Of a stretch of 46,276 nucleotides of DNA, positions 32,782-44,040 are shown in pieces (positions within the stretch are counted from its first letter, which is position 1; the number at the start of each line of letters is the position of its first letter). The translations under genes and the position numbers were made by a program. Source of the DNA: an uncultured Oscillospiraceae bacterium. Its GTDB lineage: Bacteria > Bacillota > Clostridia > Oscillospirales > Oscillospiraceae. The DNA lies in contig CAADUW010000128.1 of NCBI GenBank assembly GCA_900752285.1, forward strand, positions 1 through 46,276. The letters are read 5' to 3'. The notes below the pieces were generated by a model. It was not told where the DNA came from. It searched no databases and worked only from the letters and a program-made list of their open reading frames with translations.

Positions 32782-32810
32782 TTGCATTTTGTGCGGGACT
32801 GCTGTATAAT
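32782..32810 (+). promoter_or_regulatory. Promoter of pepF
   Basis: TTGCAT (32782-32787), 17 bases, perfect TATAAT (32805-32810), 64 bases before the start codon. Confidence 0.85.
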
Positions 32811-32873
32811 ATACAAAAAGAATCGTGGGACGCCGGGCGCGGACACGGTTATCAAAACCAAGGAGGAGCAGTT

Positions 32874-34679
32874 ATGGAATCCAGAAAATCGATCCCGACC
32901 CGGGATCAAATCGCAAAGGAAGATACCTGGGCAACCGAGGACCTGTTTGCCAGCGATGAGCTTTGGGAACAGAGTCTCGAGACTTTGCAGGAGGACCAGA
33001 AGTTGCTTGCATCTTATGCCGGACGTCTGGGCGAGAGCGGCAAGGTACTGTGCGAGTATCTGACCAATATGGAGCGGGTCGATGCCAAGGAAGGCCTGCT
33101 CGGCAACTATATCATGCGTAAGGCGGATGAGGACACCCGGAACGCAAAATATCAGGCGTTGTCCGGCAAGCTTATGAGTGCCTATGTTGCCATGAGCACT
33201 GCCCTCAGCTTTGAGACCCCTGAAATCATGGCAATTCCGGATGAAAAGCTGGATGCGTTTTACGCTGAGTGCCCCGAGCTGGAGCGTTACCGTCGGTATT
33301 TGACCGATGCCCGCCGCCTGAAGCCCCACAGCCTGTCCGGGGAAGAGGAGCGGATCCTTGCGGCTGCCCGGGAAATGGGGCAGACTCCCAGTAAGGTTTA
33401 CAGTCTGTTTGCAAACGCGGATATGACCTATCCCGATGCGGTAGATGCTGAGGGCGGCAAGCATCCCCTGAGCGGCGGTACCTTTGTAATGCTGGAGGAG
33501 AGTCAGGATCGCAAGCTTCGCAAGAGCGCCTACGAAAACCTGTATCACAAGTTGGGCGAGTTCCGGAACACGGCAGCAGGACTTCTGGACGCGCAGAACA
33601 AGCAGCAGAAGTTTTTTGCTCAGTGCCGGAAGTATGGCAGCGCCTTTGAGGCGGCGCTGGACGGAACGAACGTGCCGACCGATGTGTACCTGAATCTGAT
33701 CGAAGCGGTGCACCAGAACTTTGACAAGATGCACCGTTATGTCCGTCTGCGCAAGAAGCTTCTGGGCGTGGATGAGCTGCATTTCTACGATGTTTATGCG
33801 CCGCTGTTCAAGCATGAGCAGAGCACCATTCCCTTTGCGCAGGCAAAGCAGACGGTGTATGACGCACTGTATCCGCTGGGCGACGAGTACCGGAAGGTGC
33901 TGAAGGAGGGCTTTGACAACCGCTGGATCGACGTGTACCAGAATCAGGGCAAGCGGGGCGGCGCGTATTCCGCAGGCGGCCAGGTGCACCCCTTTGTACT
34001 GCTGAACTACACCGGCAGTCTGGACAGTCAGTTCACGCTTGCTCATGAAATGGGACATGCCATGCACTCCTACTATTCCAATAAGGTACAGAATCACATT
34101 GACTCGGATTATGTGATTTTTGTCGCCGAGGTAGCTTCCACCTGCAATGAAGCCCTGCTGATGGAGTATCTGCTCGGCAAGACAACGGATAAACAGGAGC
34201 GGATCGCCCTTATCAACCATTTCCTGGAGCAGTTCAAGGGCACCCTGTACCGTCAGACCATGTTTGCCGAGTTTGAGCTGAATATCGGCAGAATGGTCGA
34301 CCGGGGCGAAACCCTGACTGCGGAAGCCCTGTGCGCAGAGTACAAGCGGCTGAATGAGATGTACTTTGGACCGGATATGGTCGTAGACGACGAGATCGCA
34401 CTGGAATGGGTACGGATCCCGCACTTCTACTATAATTACTATGTGTTCCAGTACGCTACCGGCTATTCCGCTGCCATTGCCCTGTCCCGCCGGATTCTGC
34501 GGGAGGGTGAGCCTGCCGTGAAGGATTATCTGAACTTCCTGTCCGGCGGCTGCTCCAGAAGTCCCATTGAACTGCTCAGAGGTGCGGGCGTGGATATGGC
34601 AAGCCCCAAGCCCGTAAACGACGCGCTGGCGCTGTTCGGAACGCTTCTGGATGAAATGGAAAAGCTGACGGAGGAATAA
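32874..34679 (+). CDS. pepF: Oligoendopeptidase F
   Basis: A cytoplasmic M3-family zinc peptidase that cleaves oligopeptides. 601 residues, the usual length. The zinc motif is HEMGH (391-395) within TLAHEMGHAMHSYYS, with the third ligand expected in the EVASTCNEALL segment about 25 residues on. The N-terminal region RSKIPTRDQI-like start is typical of PepF. The ATG at 32874 follows AAGGAGGAG. The next small gene starts 5 bases past its stop, with its ribosome site inside pepF. Confidence 0.94.
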   Translation: MESRKSIPTRDQIAKEDTWATEDLFASDELWEQSLETLQEDQKLLASYAGRLGESGKVLCEYLTNMERVDAKEGLLGNYIMRKADEDTRNAKYQALSGKLMSAYVAMSTALSFETPEIMAIPDEKLDAFYAECPELERYRRYLTDARRLKPHSLSGEEERILAAAREMGQTPSKVYSLFANADMTYPDAVDAEGGKHPLSGGTFVMLEESQDRKLRKSAYENLYHKLGEFRNTAAGLLDAQNKQQKFFAQCRKYGSAFEAALDGTNVPTDVYLNLIEAVHQNFDKMHRYVRLRKKLLGVDELHFYDVYAPLFKHEQSTIPFAQAKQTVYDALYPLGDEYRKVLKEGFDNRWIDVYQNQGKRGGAYSAGGQVHPFVLLNYTGSLDSQFTLAHEMGHAMHSYYSNKVQNHIDSDYVIFVAEVASTCNEALLMEYLLGKTTDKQERIALINHFLEQFKGTLYRQTMFAEFELNIGRMVDRGETLTAEALCAEYKRLNEMYFGPDMVVDDEIALEWVRIPHFYYNYYVFQYATGYSAAIALSRRILREGEPAVKDYLNFLSGGCSRSPIELLRGAGVDMASPKPVNDALALFGTLLDEMEKLTEE

Positions 34680-34683
34680 ATCC

Positions 34684-34950
34684 ATGGCGGAGCTGTTTCT
34701 CCCAACCCTGCATACCTTTGCCATGAACAATATTTTTACCGGCTCCGTGGGCCTGTTCCGATTTCGGGCAGAGCCGCGGGTAGTCATGGCAACACCGAAG
34801 GAAGTGGATTTTGAACAGAGCAGTATCCACGCCGAGTTCTGGCATGGGCCTCTTTGCTATGAAAAAAGCACCATGGAGGGAGAACGAACCTTTCCCATGT
34901 CGGAAGAGGGCAGGGCGCAGCTGCATGCCTGGCTGACGGAAAATATCTGA
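34684..34950 (+). CDS. 88-aa protein of unknown function, coupled to pepF
   Basis: I do not recognise this protein. It is 88 residues, soluble by appearance, without signal peptide or membrane helix, and rich in aromatic residues (SVGLFRFRAEPRVV, HAEFWHGPLCYE). The C-terminus has a predicted helix (SEEGRAQLHAWLTENI). Support for its being real: an ATG with GGAGG overlapping the pepF stop, spacing of 5 bases, and normal codon use. No clear terminator follows (an AGATTT/AAATCT hairpin is too far from the T-run). Confidence 0.7.
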   Translation: MAELFLPTLHTFAMNNIFTGSVGLFRFRAEPRVVMATPKEVDFEQSSIHAEFWHGPLCYEKSTMEGERTFPMSEEGRAQLHAWLTENI

Positions 34951-35003
34951 GAAAAGATTTTGATGGGAAATCTCTTTCCGTCGGACTTTTTTCAGAATAA
35001 CCA

Positions 35004-35031
35004 TTGACTTTTTGTTCTCCTGTGATAAAAT
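35004..35031 (+). promoter_or_regulatory. Promoter of the T-box-alaS transcript
   Basis: TTGACT (35004-35009), 16 bases, TAAAAT (35026-35031), just before the T-box leader. Confidence 0.75.
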
Positions 35032-35039
35032 ATCAAAGG

Positions 35040-35265
35040 ATATGCAAAGACCACAGGGAAACAAAGCGGATTCCGGTTCTTTCAGCGAACGGGGGAAGGT
35101 GCGAGCCCCGCAGAAGCCAGACCGCAGGCCACTTCTCTTGTTGCCCGGGATGACTGGGACGGGTGCTCCCGTTACAGAGCGCACGAGATATTTCCAACCG
35201 GAAATAATTAGGGTGGTACCGCGAGCTTTCAAACCTCGCCCCTATTTTGGGGCGAGGTTTCTTTT
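35040..35265 (+). promoter_or_regulatory. T-box riboswitch for alaS
   Basis: A leader that senses uncharged tRNA-Ala. The T-box motif AATTAGGGTGGTACCGCG is at 35206-35223, followed by the terminator stem AACCTCGCCCC/GGGGCGAGGTT with CTTTT (35231-35265). Stem I features include GGTGCGAGCCCCG. The likely specifier is GCC (35116-35118) in the context GAA-GCC-A, fitting alanine. The specifier is inference; the T-box class is clear. Confidence 0.93.
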
Positions 35266-35306
35266 GCGTACCCGATCCCGTATCTACTCGATGGAGGTAA
35301 TAACAC

Positions 35307-37943
<2,637 letters not shown>

Positions 37944-37960
37944 TCGAAATGAATAAGCGG

Positions 37961-38018
37961 CAGGGGCGAACTGCGTGAACCGGAAAGAACCAATTTCCGA
38001 CTCCCCGGTTCGTCCCTG
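37961..38018 (+). other. Hairpin downstream of alaS
   Basis: An 11-bp stem with one G-U pair (CAGGGGCGAAC/GTTCGTCCCTG) closes a loop with an inner stem, 18 bases past the alaS stop. There is no T-run, so it may protect the mRNA end rather than terminate. Confidence 0.5.
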
Positions 38019-38040
38019 CATCCGTTCAGGGAAAGGGAAG

Positions 38041-38257
38041 AAAACCGGAATTTAGCAACGTGCACTCCGAACAGCAATGCCATTCCGAGACAGTTGTTAA
38101 GTGGCGTGGCAATCTCTCCCGACAAGGTGTCATTCTGAGCCAGTGACATCGATCTCCTACTCCTCGGAATGACGCCGTATCGGGACGGCCCTCTCAGTCA
38201 CGGCGTTCGCCGTGACTGCTCCCCCCAAGGGGGTTTGCCCCACTGAATTCCAATTTT
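38041..38257. mobile_element. MITE-like element M1, copy d (217 bp)
   Basis: Ends AAAACCGGAATTTAG and, reversed, AAAATTGGAATTCAG form an imperfect inverted repeat. It contains two GTCATTC-type hairpin halves; the arm GTCATTCTGAG (38129-38139) pairs with CTCGGAATGAC (38163-38173). A separate 10-bp perfect hairpin (AGTCACGGCG/CGCCGTGACT, 38187-38208) is present. It is the longest and most rearranged copy. It fills most of the gap before comEC. Confidence 0.65.
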
Positions 38258-38297
38258 GTTCAATACCCATTCATAAAGAAAGAGAGGAACAGAGCAT

Positions 38298-40529
38298 ATG
38301 CGCAAACTTCTGTGGCTAACCCTCGGCTTTGGCGGCGCATGCCTGCTCTGCGCGTATCTGCTTTGGAATTCCGCGGTTGCCATTCCCGCACTTTTGATTG
38401 CCCTTGCCGGGATCCTTTCCCTTTCTCTCGGGGCAAAGCGGAAAAAGCTGCGTCCGGTGGGACTGATCCTGCTGGGTTGTGCCGCCGCGTTTGGGTGGTT
38501 CACGCTGTATCGAACGGCGTATCTGTCTCCGCTGCGCCAGCTGGATGGAGAAACACGGACAATTACGGTTTATGCCGGGGAAGCCAGTGAAAAGAGTCTG
38601 TACGGCAGTCAGGTCAGCGGATGGACCCGGATAGACGGGAAGCCTTACCGGATTCGGCTGTATCTGAAAAAGGATCGGACGCTGGAAGCGGGGGATCGGC
38701 TGACAGCGGATGTGCTTCTGCGGCTGACACTTCCCGGCGGAAAAAAAGAGAACCGTTACCATTCCGGAAACGGTCTGTTCCTTCTGGGCACACAAAAGTC
38801 CGAGGGAGCGGTGGATTCCTCCGGACGAAGGGGCTTTTTCCTCCTCCCGGGGAAAACAGCGTCTCTTCTCAAGAAAACCATTACCGCGTGTCTTCCGGAG
38901 GAGGGGGTACCCTTTGCACAGGCGCTGCTGCTGGGAGATACGGAAGGTCTGGACTATGAAACGGATCTTGCCCTGAAGCTCAGTGGAATCCGCCATGCCG
39001 TTGCGGTATCCGGTCTGCATGTGGGAATTCTGTATGGAATCATTCGTGTGTTGACCCTCCGGAAGCGATGGCTCACGGCCATGATCGGACTTCCGACACT
39101 TCTGTTCTTTGCGGCCATGGCGGGCTTTACCCCTTCGGTCAGCCGTGCCTGCCTGATGGCGGGGCTGATGATGCTTGGAGATGTATTTCTGAAATCCTAT
39201 GATGCGCCAACGGCTTTGTCCTTCGGAACCGGAATGCTGCTGCTTGCAAATCCGCTCAGTGCCGCTTCTGTCAGTTTGCAGCTTTCCGTGGCCAGTGTCT
39301 CCGGCATCCTGCTGGTTTATCCTGTGTGGAAGGGCTGGTACGGAAAGAAAACGGAAAAACTCTCCAAGCGGGGCTTTCGCGGAAGGCTTGTGCGCTGGCT
39401 TGGCGACTCCGTGGGGATCAGTCTCAGCGCCATGCTGTTCACCACGCCCATCAGTGCACTGTATTTTGGTGCTGTCAGTATTATCAGCCCCCTTACCAAT
39501 CTGCTTACGCTCTGGTGCGTGGAACTGATATTCTGCGGTACGGCGCTGCTGTGCATCATTGGCCTGATTTTTCAGCCTGCCGGGATCCTCATCGGGCAGC
39601 TCCTGATGCTTCCCATTCATTATGTGTTGGGTACAGCCCGTTTGCTTTCCCGTTTTCCATTGGCGGCAGTGTATACAAGAAGTGCTTTTGTAGATATCTG
39701 GTTGTGCCTGACCGGTGTGCTGTACGTTCTGCTTTTCTGGCGGAAAAAGCATATCTGGAAATATGGGGCAGCATGTGTATTGTCACTGGCTGCGGCACTT
39801 TTTTGCAGCTGGTGGTTCCCACGGCAGGATGATTTTCGGGCAACTGTGCTGGACGTCGGTCAGGGGCAGAGTATTCTGCTGCAAAGCAGGGGACATTCCG
39901 TCCTCGTAGACTGCGGCGGCGGAAGTGCAGCAACGGCGGCAAATACGGCTGCGGAAGAACTGCTCAGTCAGGGTATCCGGAATCTGGAAAGCGTGGTTCT
40001 GACACACCCGGATCAGGACCATGTAAACGGAGTCCCCTACCTTTTGGAGCGAATCTCGGTCGGGCAGGTGTTGGTCTGCGGAGATGAGGCAGAGTACACA
40101 AACATTTCTCCGGAAGCAAAGGTTTGCTTCGTGTCGGAAACCCGGAGTTTTTCCCTCGGAAGCGGGGAAATTACCCTGTATCCGCCGGAGGAAGGCGCAT
40201 CGAATAACGATAATTGTATCTGTGTCTTGTTTACGTCAGACAATTATGCTATACTGATAACCGGTGACAGAAGAAAAAGCGGTGAGAAAGCTCTGCTTGC
40301 ATCGGAAGCAATTCCGGATGTGGACATTCTGGTGGTGGGGCATCACGGCTCCAAAACCTCTACCAGTCAGGAATTACTGGATGCGGTAAAGCCGGAAATT
40401 GCGGTAGTGTCTGCCGGAAAGAACAATGCTTTTGGACATCCGACGGAAGCGGTACTGGAAAGACTCAGCAAAATGCACTGTACGGTCTATCGGACAGACC
40501 GGGACGGAACGGTTACATTCAGGAGGTGA
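38298..40529 (+). CDS. comEC: ComEC/Rec2 DNA-uptake channel protein
   Basis: The membrane channel for DNA import in natural transformation. 743 residues: N-terminal helices and DUF4131-like domain, the Competence domain with HAVAVSGLHVGILYGIIRVL, many membrane helices, then a C-terminal metallo-beta-lactamase domain with LDVGQGQSILLQ, LTHPDQDHVNG (the HxxxDH-like zinc site reads HPDQDH) and HHGSKTSTS. All parts are present, so it appears intact. Other competence genes are not in the window; holA follows 4 bases later, a common arrangement in Firmicutes. Confidence 0.94.
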   Translation: MRKLLWLTLGFGGACLLCAYLLWNSAVAIPALLIALAGILSLSLGAKRKKLRPVGLILLGCAAAFGWFTLYRTAYLSPLRQLDGETRTITVYAGEASEKSLYGSQVSGWTRIDGKPYRIRLYLKKDRTLEAGDRLTADVLLRLTLPGGKKENRYHSGNGLFLLGTQKSEGAVDSSGRRGFFLLPGKTASLLKKTITACLPEEGVPFAQALLLGDTEGLDYETDLALKLSGIRHAVAVSGLHVGILYGIIRVLTLRKRWLTAMIGLPTLLFFAAMAGFTPSVSRACLMAGLMMLGDVFLKSYDAPTALSFGTGMLLLANPLSAASVSLQLSVASVSGILLVYPVWKGWYGKKTEKLSKRGFRGRLVRWLGDSVGISLSAMLFTTPISALYFGAVSIISPLTNLLTLWCVELIFCGTALLCIIGLIFQPAGILIGQLLMLPIHYVLGTARLLSRFPLAAVYTRSAFVDIWLCLTGVLYVLLFWRKKHIWKYGAACVLSLAAALFCSWWFPRQDDFRATVLDVGQGQSILLQSRGHSVLVDCGGGSAATAANTAAEELLSQGIRNLESVVLTHPDQDHVNGVPYLLERISVGQVLVCGDEAEYTNISPEAKVCFVSETRSFSLGSGEITLYPPEEGASNNDNCICVLFTSDNYAILITGDRRKSGEKALLASEAIPDVDILVVGHHGSKTSTSQELLDAVKPEIAVVSAGKNNAFGHPTEAVLERLSKMHCTVYRTDRDGTVTFRR

Positions 40530-40533
40530 TGAT

Positions 40534-41580
40534 ATGGCGAAGAAACAGACGCCCGATACGGGCTTGCGGGATCTGAAACAGAATCTGAAGGATAAGAAAC
40601 CGGGCAGACTCTATTTCTTTTATGGGGAAGAGACGTTTCTCCTGTCCTATCATCTGGAACGACTGAAAAAACTGATTCTCGATCCCGTAACGGAGTCCTT
40701 CAATTTCCATAGATTTAACGAGGAAAACTGGTCTCTTACGGAGTTTGCAGATGCGTTGGAAATGCTTCCCATGATGGCAGAGCGGACCATGATTCAGGTG
40801 GATGATGTGGACCTCTTTAAGCTGCCGGAAGAGGAACGGAATCGGCTGGCGGACTTGTTCCGGGATCTGCCGGATACCTGCACGGTGGTGTTTACCTATC
40901 TGACGGCAGCATGGAAGCCGGATAAGCGAATGAAAAAACTGTGGGAAGCCATGTCCGACAGCGGTACCGTTGTGGAGTTTGCCCGGCAGGAGCAAAAAGA
41001 TCTGGTTCCTTGGGTGAGCCGACACTTTGCCGCTCATGATAAGCAGATTTCACAGGAAGATTGTGTGTATCTGATCGAAATTACCGGCGGAACCATGACG
41101 GCATTGAATGGAGAAATTGAAAAAATCTGCGCCTTTTCCGGCGCGCCCCGGATTTGCCGGGCGGACATTGACGCGGTTACAGAGCCGGTACTGGATGCGG
41201 TTGTGTTTCAAATGACCGATATGCTCTGCGGTGGAAATTACAGAGGAGCCCTCGAGAAGCTGAACCAGCTGTTTAAAATGCAGCAGGAGCCGATCCCCAT
41301 TTTGGGCGCCGTAGGCAGCAGCTTCCGCAGACTGACGGCAGCAAAGGTGTTTCAGGATCGGGGGAAAACCCCTTATGATTTGCAGCAGTTTCTGGGCATC
41401 TGGGAAAAAGCTGCCCGGCAGGCAATGTCCGCAGCAAGGAATCTTTCCTCCGATTTCCTGCAGCGTGCTTCAGAGCTGATCGTTCAGACGGATTACCGGA
41501 TGAAGACCTCCTTCGATGATCCGGAGCGGCTTCTGGAAATGATGCTCCTTACCTTGGCGCAGGAGGCTAAGCATGGTTAA
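40534..41580 (+). CDS. holA: DNA polymerase III subunit delta
   Basis: The clamp-loader subunit that opens the beta clamp. 348 residues. The N-terminal KPGRLYFFYGEETFLLSYHL is the family hallmark, followed by EMLPMMAERTMIQVDDVDLF and the C-terminal collar helices (KLNQLFKMQQEPIPILGAV). The ATG at 40534 follows AGGAGGTG; it starts 4 bases past comEC and overlaps the next gene by 8 bases. Confidence 0.94.
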   Translation: MAKKQTPDTGLRDLKQNLKDKKPGRLYFFYGEETFLLSYHLERLKKLILDPVTESFNFHRFNEENWSLTEFADALEMLPMMAERTMIQVDDVDLFKLPEEERNRLADLFRDLPDTCTVVFTYLTAAWKPDKRMKKLWEAMSDSGTVVEFARQEQKDLVPWVSRHFAAHDKQISQEDCVYLIEITGGTMTALNGEIEKICAFSGAPRICRADIDAVTEPVLDAVVFQMTDMLCGGNYRGALEKLNQLFKMQQEPIPILGAVGSSFRRLTAAKVFQDRGKTPYDLQQFLGIWEKAARQAMSAARNLSSDFLQRASELIVQTDYRMKTSFDDPERLLEMMLLTLAQEAKHG

Positions 41581-42172
41581 AATCCGGGAAGCCATTGTGG
41601 TGGAAGGAAAGTACGATAAAAACGTTTTGCATCAGATCGTGGACGCTCCCATATTTGTGACGAACGGCTTTGGTATTTTCAAAGATCCCGATACCATGGC
41701 CCTCCTGCGGCGTACCGCAGAAAAACGGGGGCTTATCGTCCTGACCGATTCCGATGGGGCCGGGTTTGTAATCCGGAACCGAATCAAGAGCTCTATTCCG
41801 GGAAAGTACCTGAAGCATGCCTATATTCCGGACATTCCCGGAAAAGAGAAGCGGAAATCCGCTCCCGGTAAGGAGGGAAAGCTGGGCGTGGAGGGGATGC
41901 GTCCGGAAATTATTCTGGATTCCCTCCGCCGGGCAGGTGCGACGCTGGAAGAAGAAAGCACCCAGGGCGTCGCGGAAATTACAAAACAGGATCTGATGAT
42001 GCTGGGATTGTCCGGCGGGACAGACAGCAGCCGTCTGCGCGTCAGGCTCCAAAAAAAGCTTGGCTTTCCGGAGCATTTAAGCGCGAACGGTCTGCTGCAG
42101 GCACTGAATATTTTCTATTCTTTAGACGAGCTGAAGGCTGCATTGGCAGCTCCGGAGACAGACGATGGTTGA
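41573..42172 (+). CDS. RNase M5-like Toprim protein (DUF4093)
   Basis: 199 residues. The N-terminal Toprim domain begins IREAIVVEGKYDKNVLHQIV (catalytic Glu in VEGKYD) and has IVLTDSDGAGFVIRNRI, with the DxD acidic pair as DSD. The C-terminal part corresponds to DUF4093. These features match RNase M5 (RnmV), which matures 5S rRNA, and its paralogues in Clostridia. It is not next to the ksgA/rsmA gene as RNase M5 often is, so it may be a paralogue. It overlaps holA and the ABC-F gene by 8 bases each. Confidence 0.82.
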   Translation: MVKIREAIVVEGKYDKNVLHQIVDAPIFVTNGFGIFKDPDTMALLRRTAEKRGLIVLTDSDGAGFVIRNRIKSSIPGKYLKHAYIPDIPGKEKRKSAPGKEGKLGVEGMRPEIILDSLRRAGATLEEESTQGVAEITKQDLMMLGLSGGTDSSRLRVRLQKKLGFPEHLSANGLLQALNIFYSLDELKAALAAPETDDG

Positions 42173-44027
42173 TATATCTGTAAAAAATCTTGTAAAATTT
42201 TTCGTAATCGGGGAAAATCTGCTGGACGGTCTGACCTTTGAGATTCAGGAAGGGGAGCGTGTCGCGATCCTCGGCAGAAACGGGTGCGGAAAAACCACAC
42301 TTCTGAAAATTCTTACCGGTGAAATGGACTATGATGAAGGTGAGGTTTATGTGAACCCACACAAGAAGTTGGGACTGATCTCGCAGATTCCCCATTTTCC
42401 GGAAGGATATACCGTGGAAGATGTGCTCCATTCCGCTTTTTCGGAGCTTTGGCGAATCCACAGTCGGATGGAAGAGCTGGAAGAAAAGATGCAGTCAGAC
42501 TCCAACGGGGAGCTTCTCCGGGAATATGACCGGCTGTCGGCTGCTTTTCAGGCGGGCGGCGGCTATGAGACCGATGTAGAGACCGATAAGATCTGCAACG
42601 GTCTGGGTATTTCCGGGCAGCAGCGGGTGCAGTTATTTGACAGTCTTTCCGGCGGAGAAAAGACCAGGGTGAACCTTGCCCGGCTGTTGCTGGAAAAGAC
42701 GGATATTCTGCTGCTGGATGAGCCGACGAACCATTTGGATCTGCGCAGTGTGGAGTGGCTGGAAAACTACGTGCATGATTTCAAGGGGACCGTTGTCGCC
42801 ATTTCCCACGACCGTTATTTCATTGACCAGATTGCCCAGCGGGTGATCGAGATCACCGATGGGCATGCGGAGTTTTATTCCGGAAACTACTCCTTCTACA
42901 TGGATGAAAAGCAGGCCCGTTTCGATTTGCAGATGAAGCAGTACGAGCAGGAGCAGGCAAAGCTCAAGCAGCTGGGCTATACCGTGGAGCGGATGAAGGG
43001 CTGGGGAATCAATAACCGAACCCTGTACCGCCGTGCCATGTCCATTCAGCACCGGATGGAGCGGATCAAAAAGACGGAAAAGCCCAGGACGGAACGCACA
43101 ATGAAGGCATCCTTCGGGGAAAAGGATTTTTCCGGGGATGTGGTGTTCAAAATCAAGGGGATGTCCAAAACCTTTGGGGATCACGTGCTGTTTTCGGATG
43201 TGAACCTGAATGTGGAGGGCGGCGAACGAATCGCGCTTCTGGGCGATAACGGAACCGGAAAGACAACGTTTTTGAGCTGTCTGCTGGGGGATGAGCCCTG
43301 TCAGGGCAAAATCCAGTTTGGACCTACGGTAAAGGTGGGGTATTTGCCCCAGATCATGCACTTTGCCCACCCGGAGCGGAGTCTGTACGATACCATGCTC
43401 TATGAAAAGAATTGCACACCGCAGATGGCGCGGGACCGATTGGGAGCCTTCCTGTTTCAGGGGGAGGACGTTTTCAAAACCGTGGGGAACCTGTCCGGTG
43501 GAGAGCAGTCTCGCCTGCGGCTGTGCATGCTTATGGATGAGAAAATCAATCTGCTGATTCTGGACGAGCCGACAAACCATCTGGATATTGCTTCCCGGGA
43601 ATGGGTAGAAGCTGCCATTGAGGAATTTGAAGGTACACTGCTGTTTGTATCTCACGACCGGTATTTTATTGAAAAATTTGCCGAACGGATCTGGCTTTTG
43701 CAGGATGGTTCCATCCGGGATTTTCCCTGCGGCTATCAGAAATACCGCTCCATTCTGGAGCATGAAGCGGCGGCAAGGCTTCAGGCGCCAACTGCGCCCA
43801 AAGCCAGAAAGGAAAAACCCCGGAACGGCACAAAAGATTCCGAGAAGCGTCTGCGGGCTTTGGAACGGGAGATCGGCAAACGGGAGCAGCTTATTGCCCA
43901 GCTGGATGCCCGGATTGAGGCAGCCTCTGCCGATTATCAGGAACTGACCCGGCTTCTGGGAGATAAGGAAGCGCAGGAGGCAGAACTGATGGAAATGATG
44001 GAGCAGTGGGAGCAGTTGAGCGAATAA
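42165..44027 (+). CDS. ABC-F family ATP-binding protein
   Basis: 620 residues, soluble, with two ABC domains and no membrane part. First half: Walker A GRNGCGKT (37-44), LSGGEKTRVNLARLLL, DEPTNHLD. Second half: GDNGTGKT (360-367), LSGGEQSRLRLCML, DEPTNHLD. The inter-domain linker (RMKGWGINNRTLYRRAMSIQ) is charged; the C-terminal tail is a coiled coil (KRLRALEREIGKREQLIAQL). ABC-F proteins bind the ribosomal E site and relieve translation problems or protect against antibiotics. The Uup/YdiF type is likely; resistance is not implied by sequence alone. Confidence 0.92.
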   Translation: MVDISVKNLVKFFVIGENLLDGLTFEIQEGERVAILGRNGCGKTTLLKILTGEMDYDEGEVYVNPHKKLGLISQIPHFPEGYTVEDVLHSAFSELWRIHSRMEELEEKMQSDSNGELLREYDRLSAAFQAGGGYETDVETDKICNGLGISGQQRVQLFDSLSGGEKTRVNLARLLLEKTDILLLDEPTNHLDLRSVEWLENYVHDFKGTVVAISHDRYFIDQIAQRVIEITDGHAEFYSGNYSFYMDEKQARFDLQMKQYEQEQAKLKQLGYTVERMKGWGINNRTLYRRAMSIQHRMERIKKTEKPRTERTMKASFGEKDFSGDVVFKIKGMSKTFGDHVLFSDVNLNVEGGERIALLGDNGTGKTTFLSCLLGDEPCQGKIQFGPTVKVGYLPQIMHFAHPERSLYDTMLYEKNCTPQMARDRLGAFLFQGEDVFKTVGNLSGGEQSRLRLCMLMDEKINLLILDEPTNHLDIASREWVEAAIEEFEGTLLFVSHDRYFIEKFAERIWLLQDGSIRDFPCGYQKYRSILEHEAAARLQAPTAPKARKEKPRNGTKDSEKRLRALEREIGKREQLIAQLDARIEAASADYQELTRLLGDKEAQEAELMEMMEQWEQLSE

Positions 44028-44040
44028 GAGGGTGCACACC

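Noticed and set aside
32775..34787. 670-codon open frame antisense to pepF
   Set aside because: The same kind of shadow; pepF on the + strand has all family motifs, a promoter and a ribosome site.
34956..34992. Possible terminator after the 88-aa gene
   Set aside because: The AGATTT/AAATCT stem is only 6 bp and the T-run is 12 bases beyond it.
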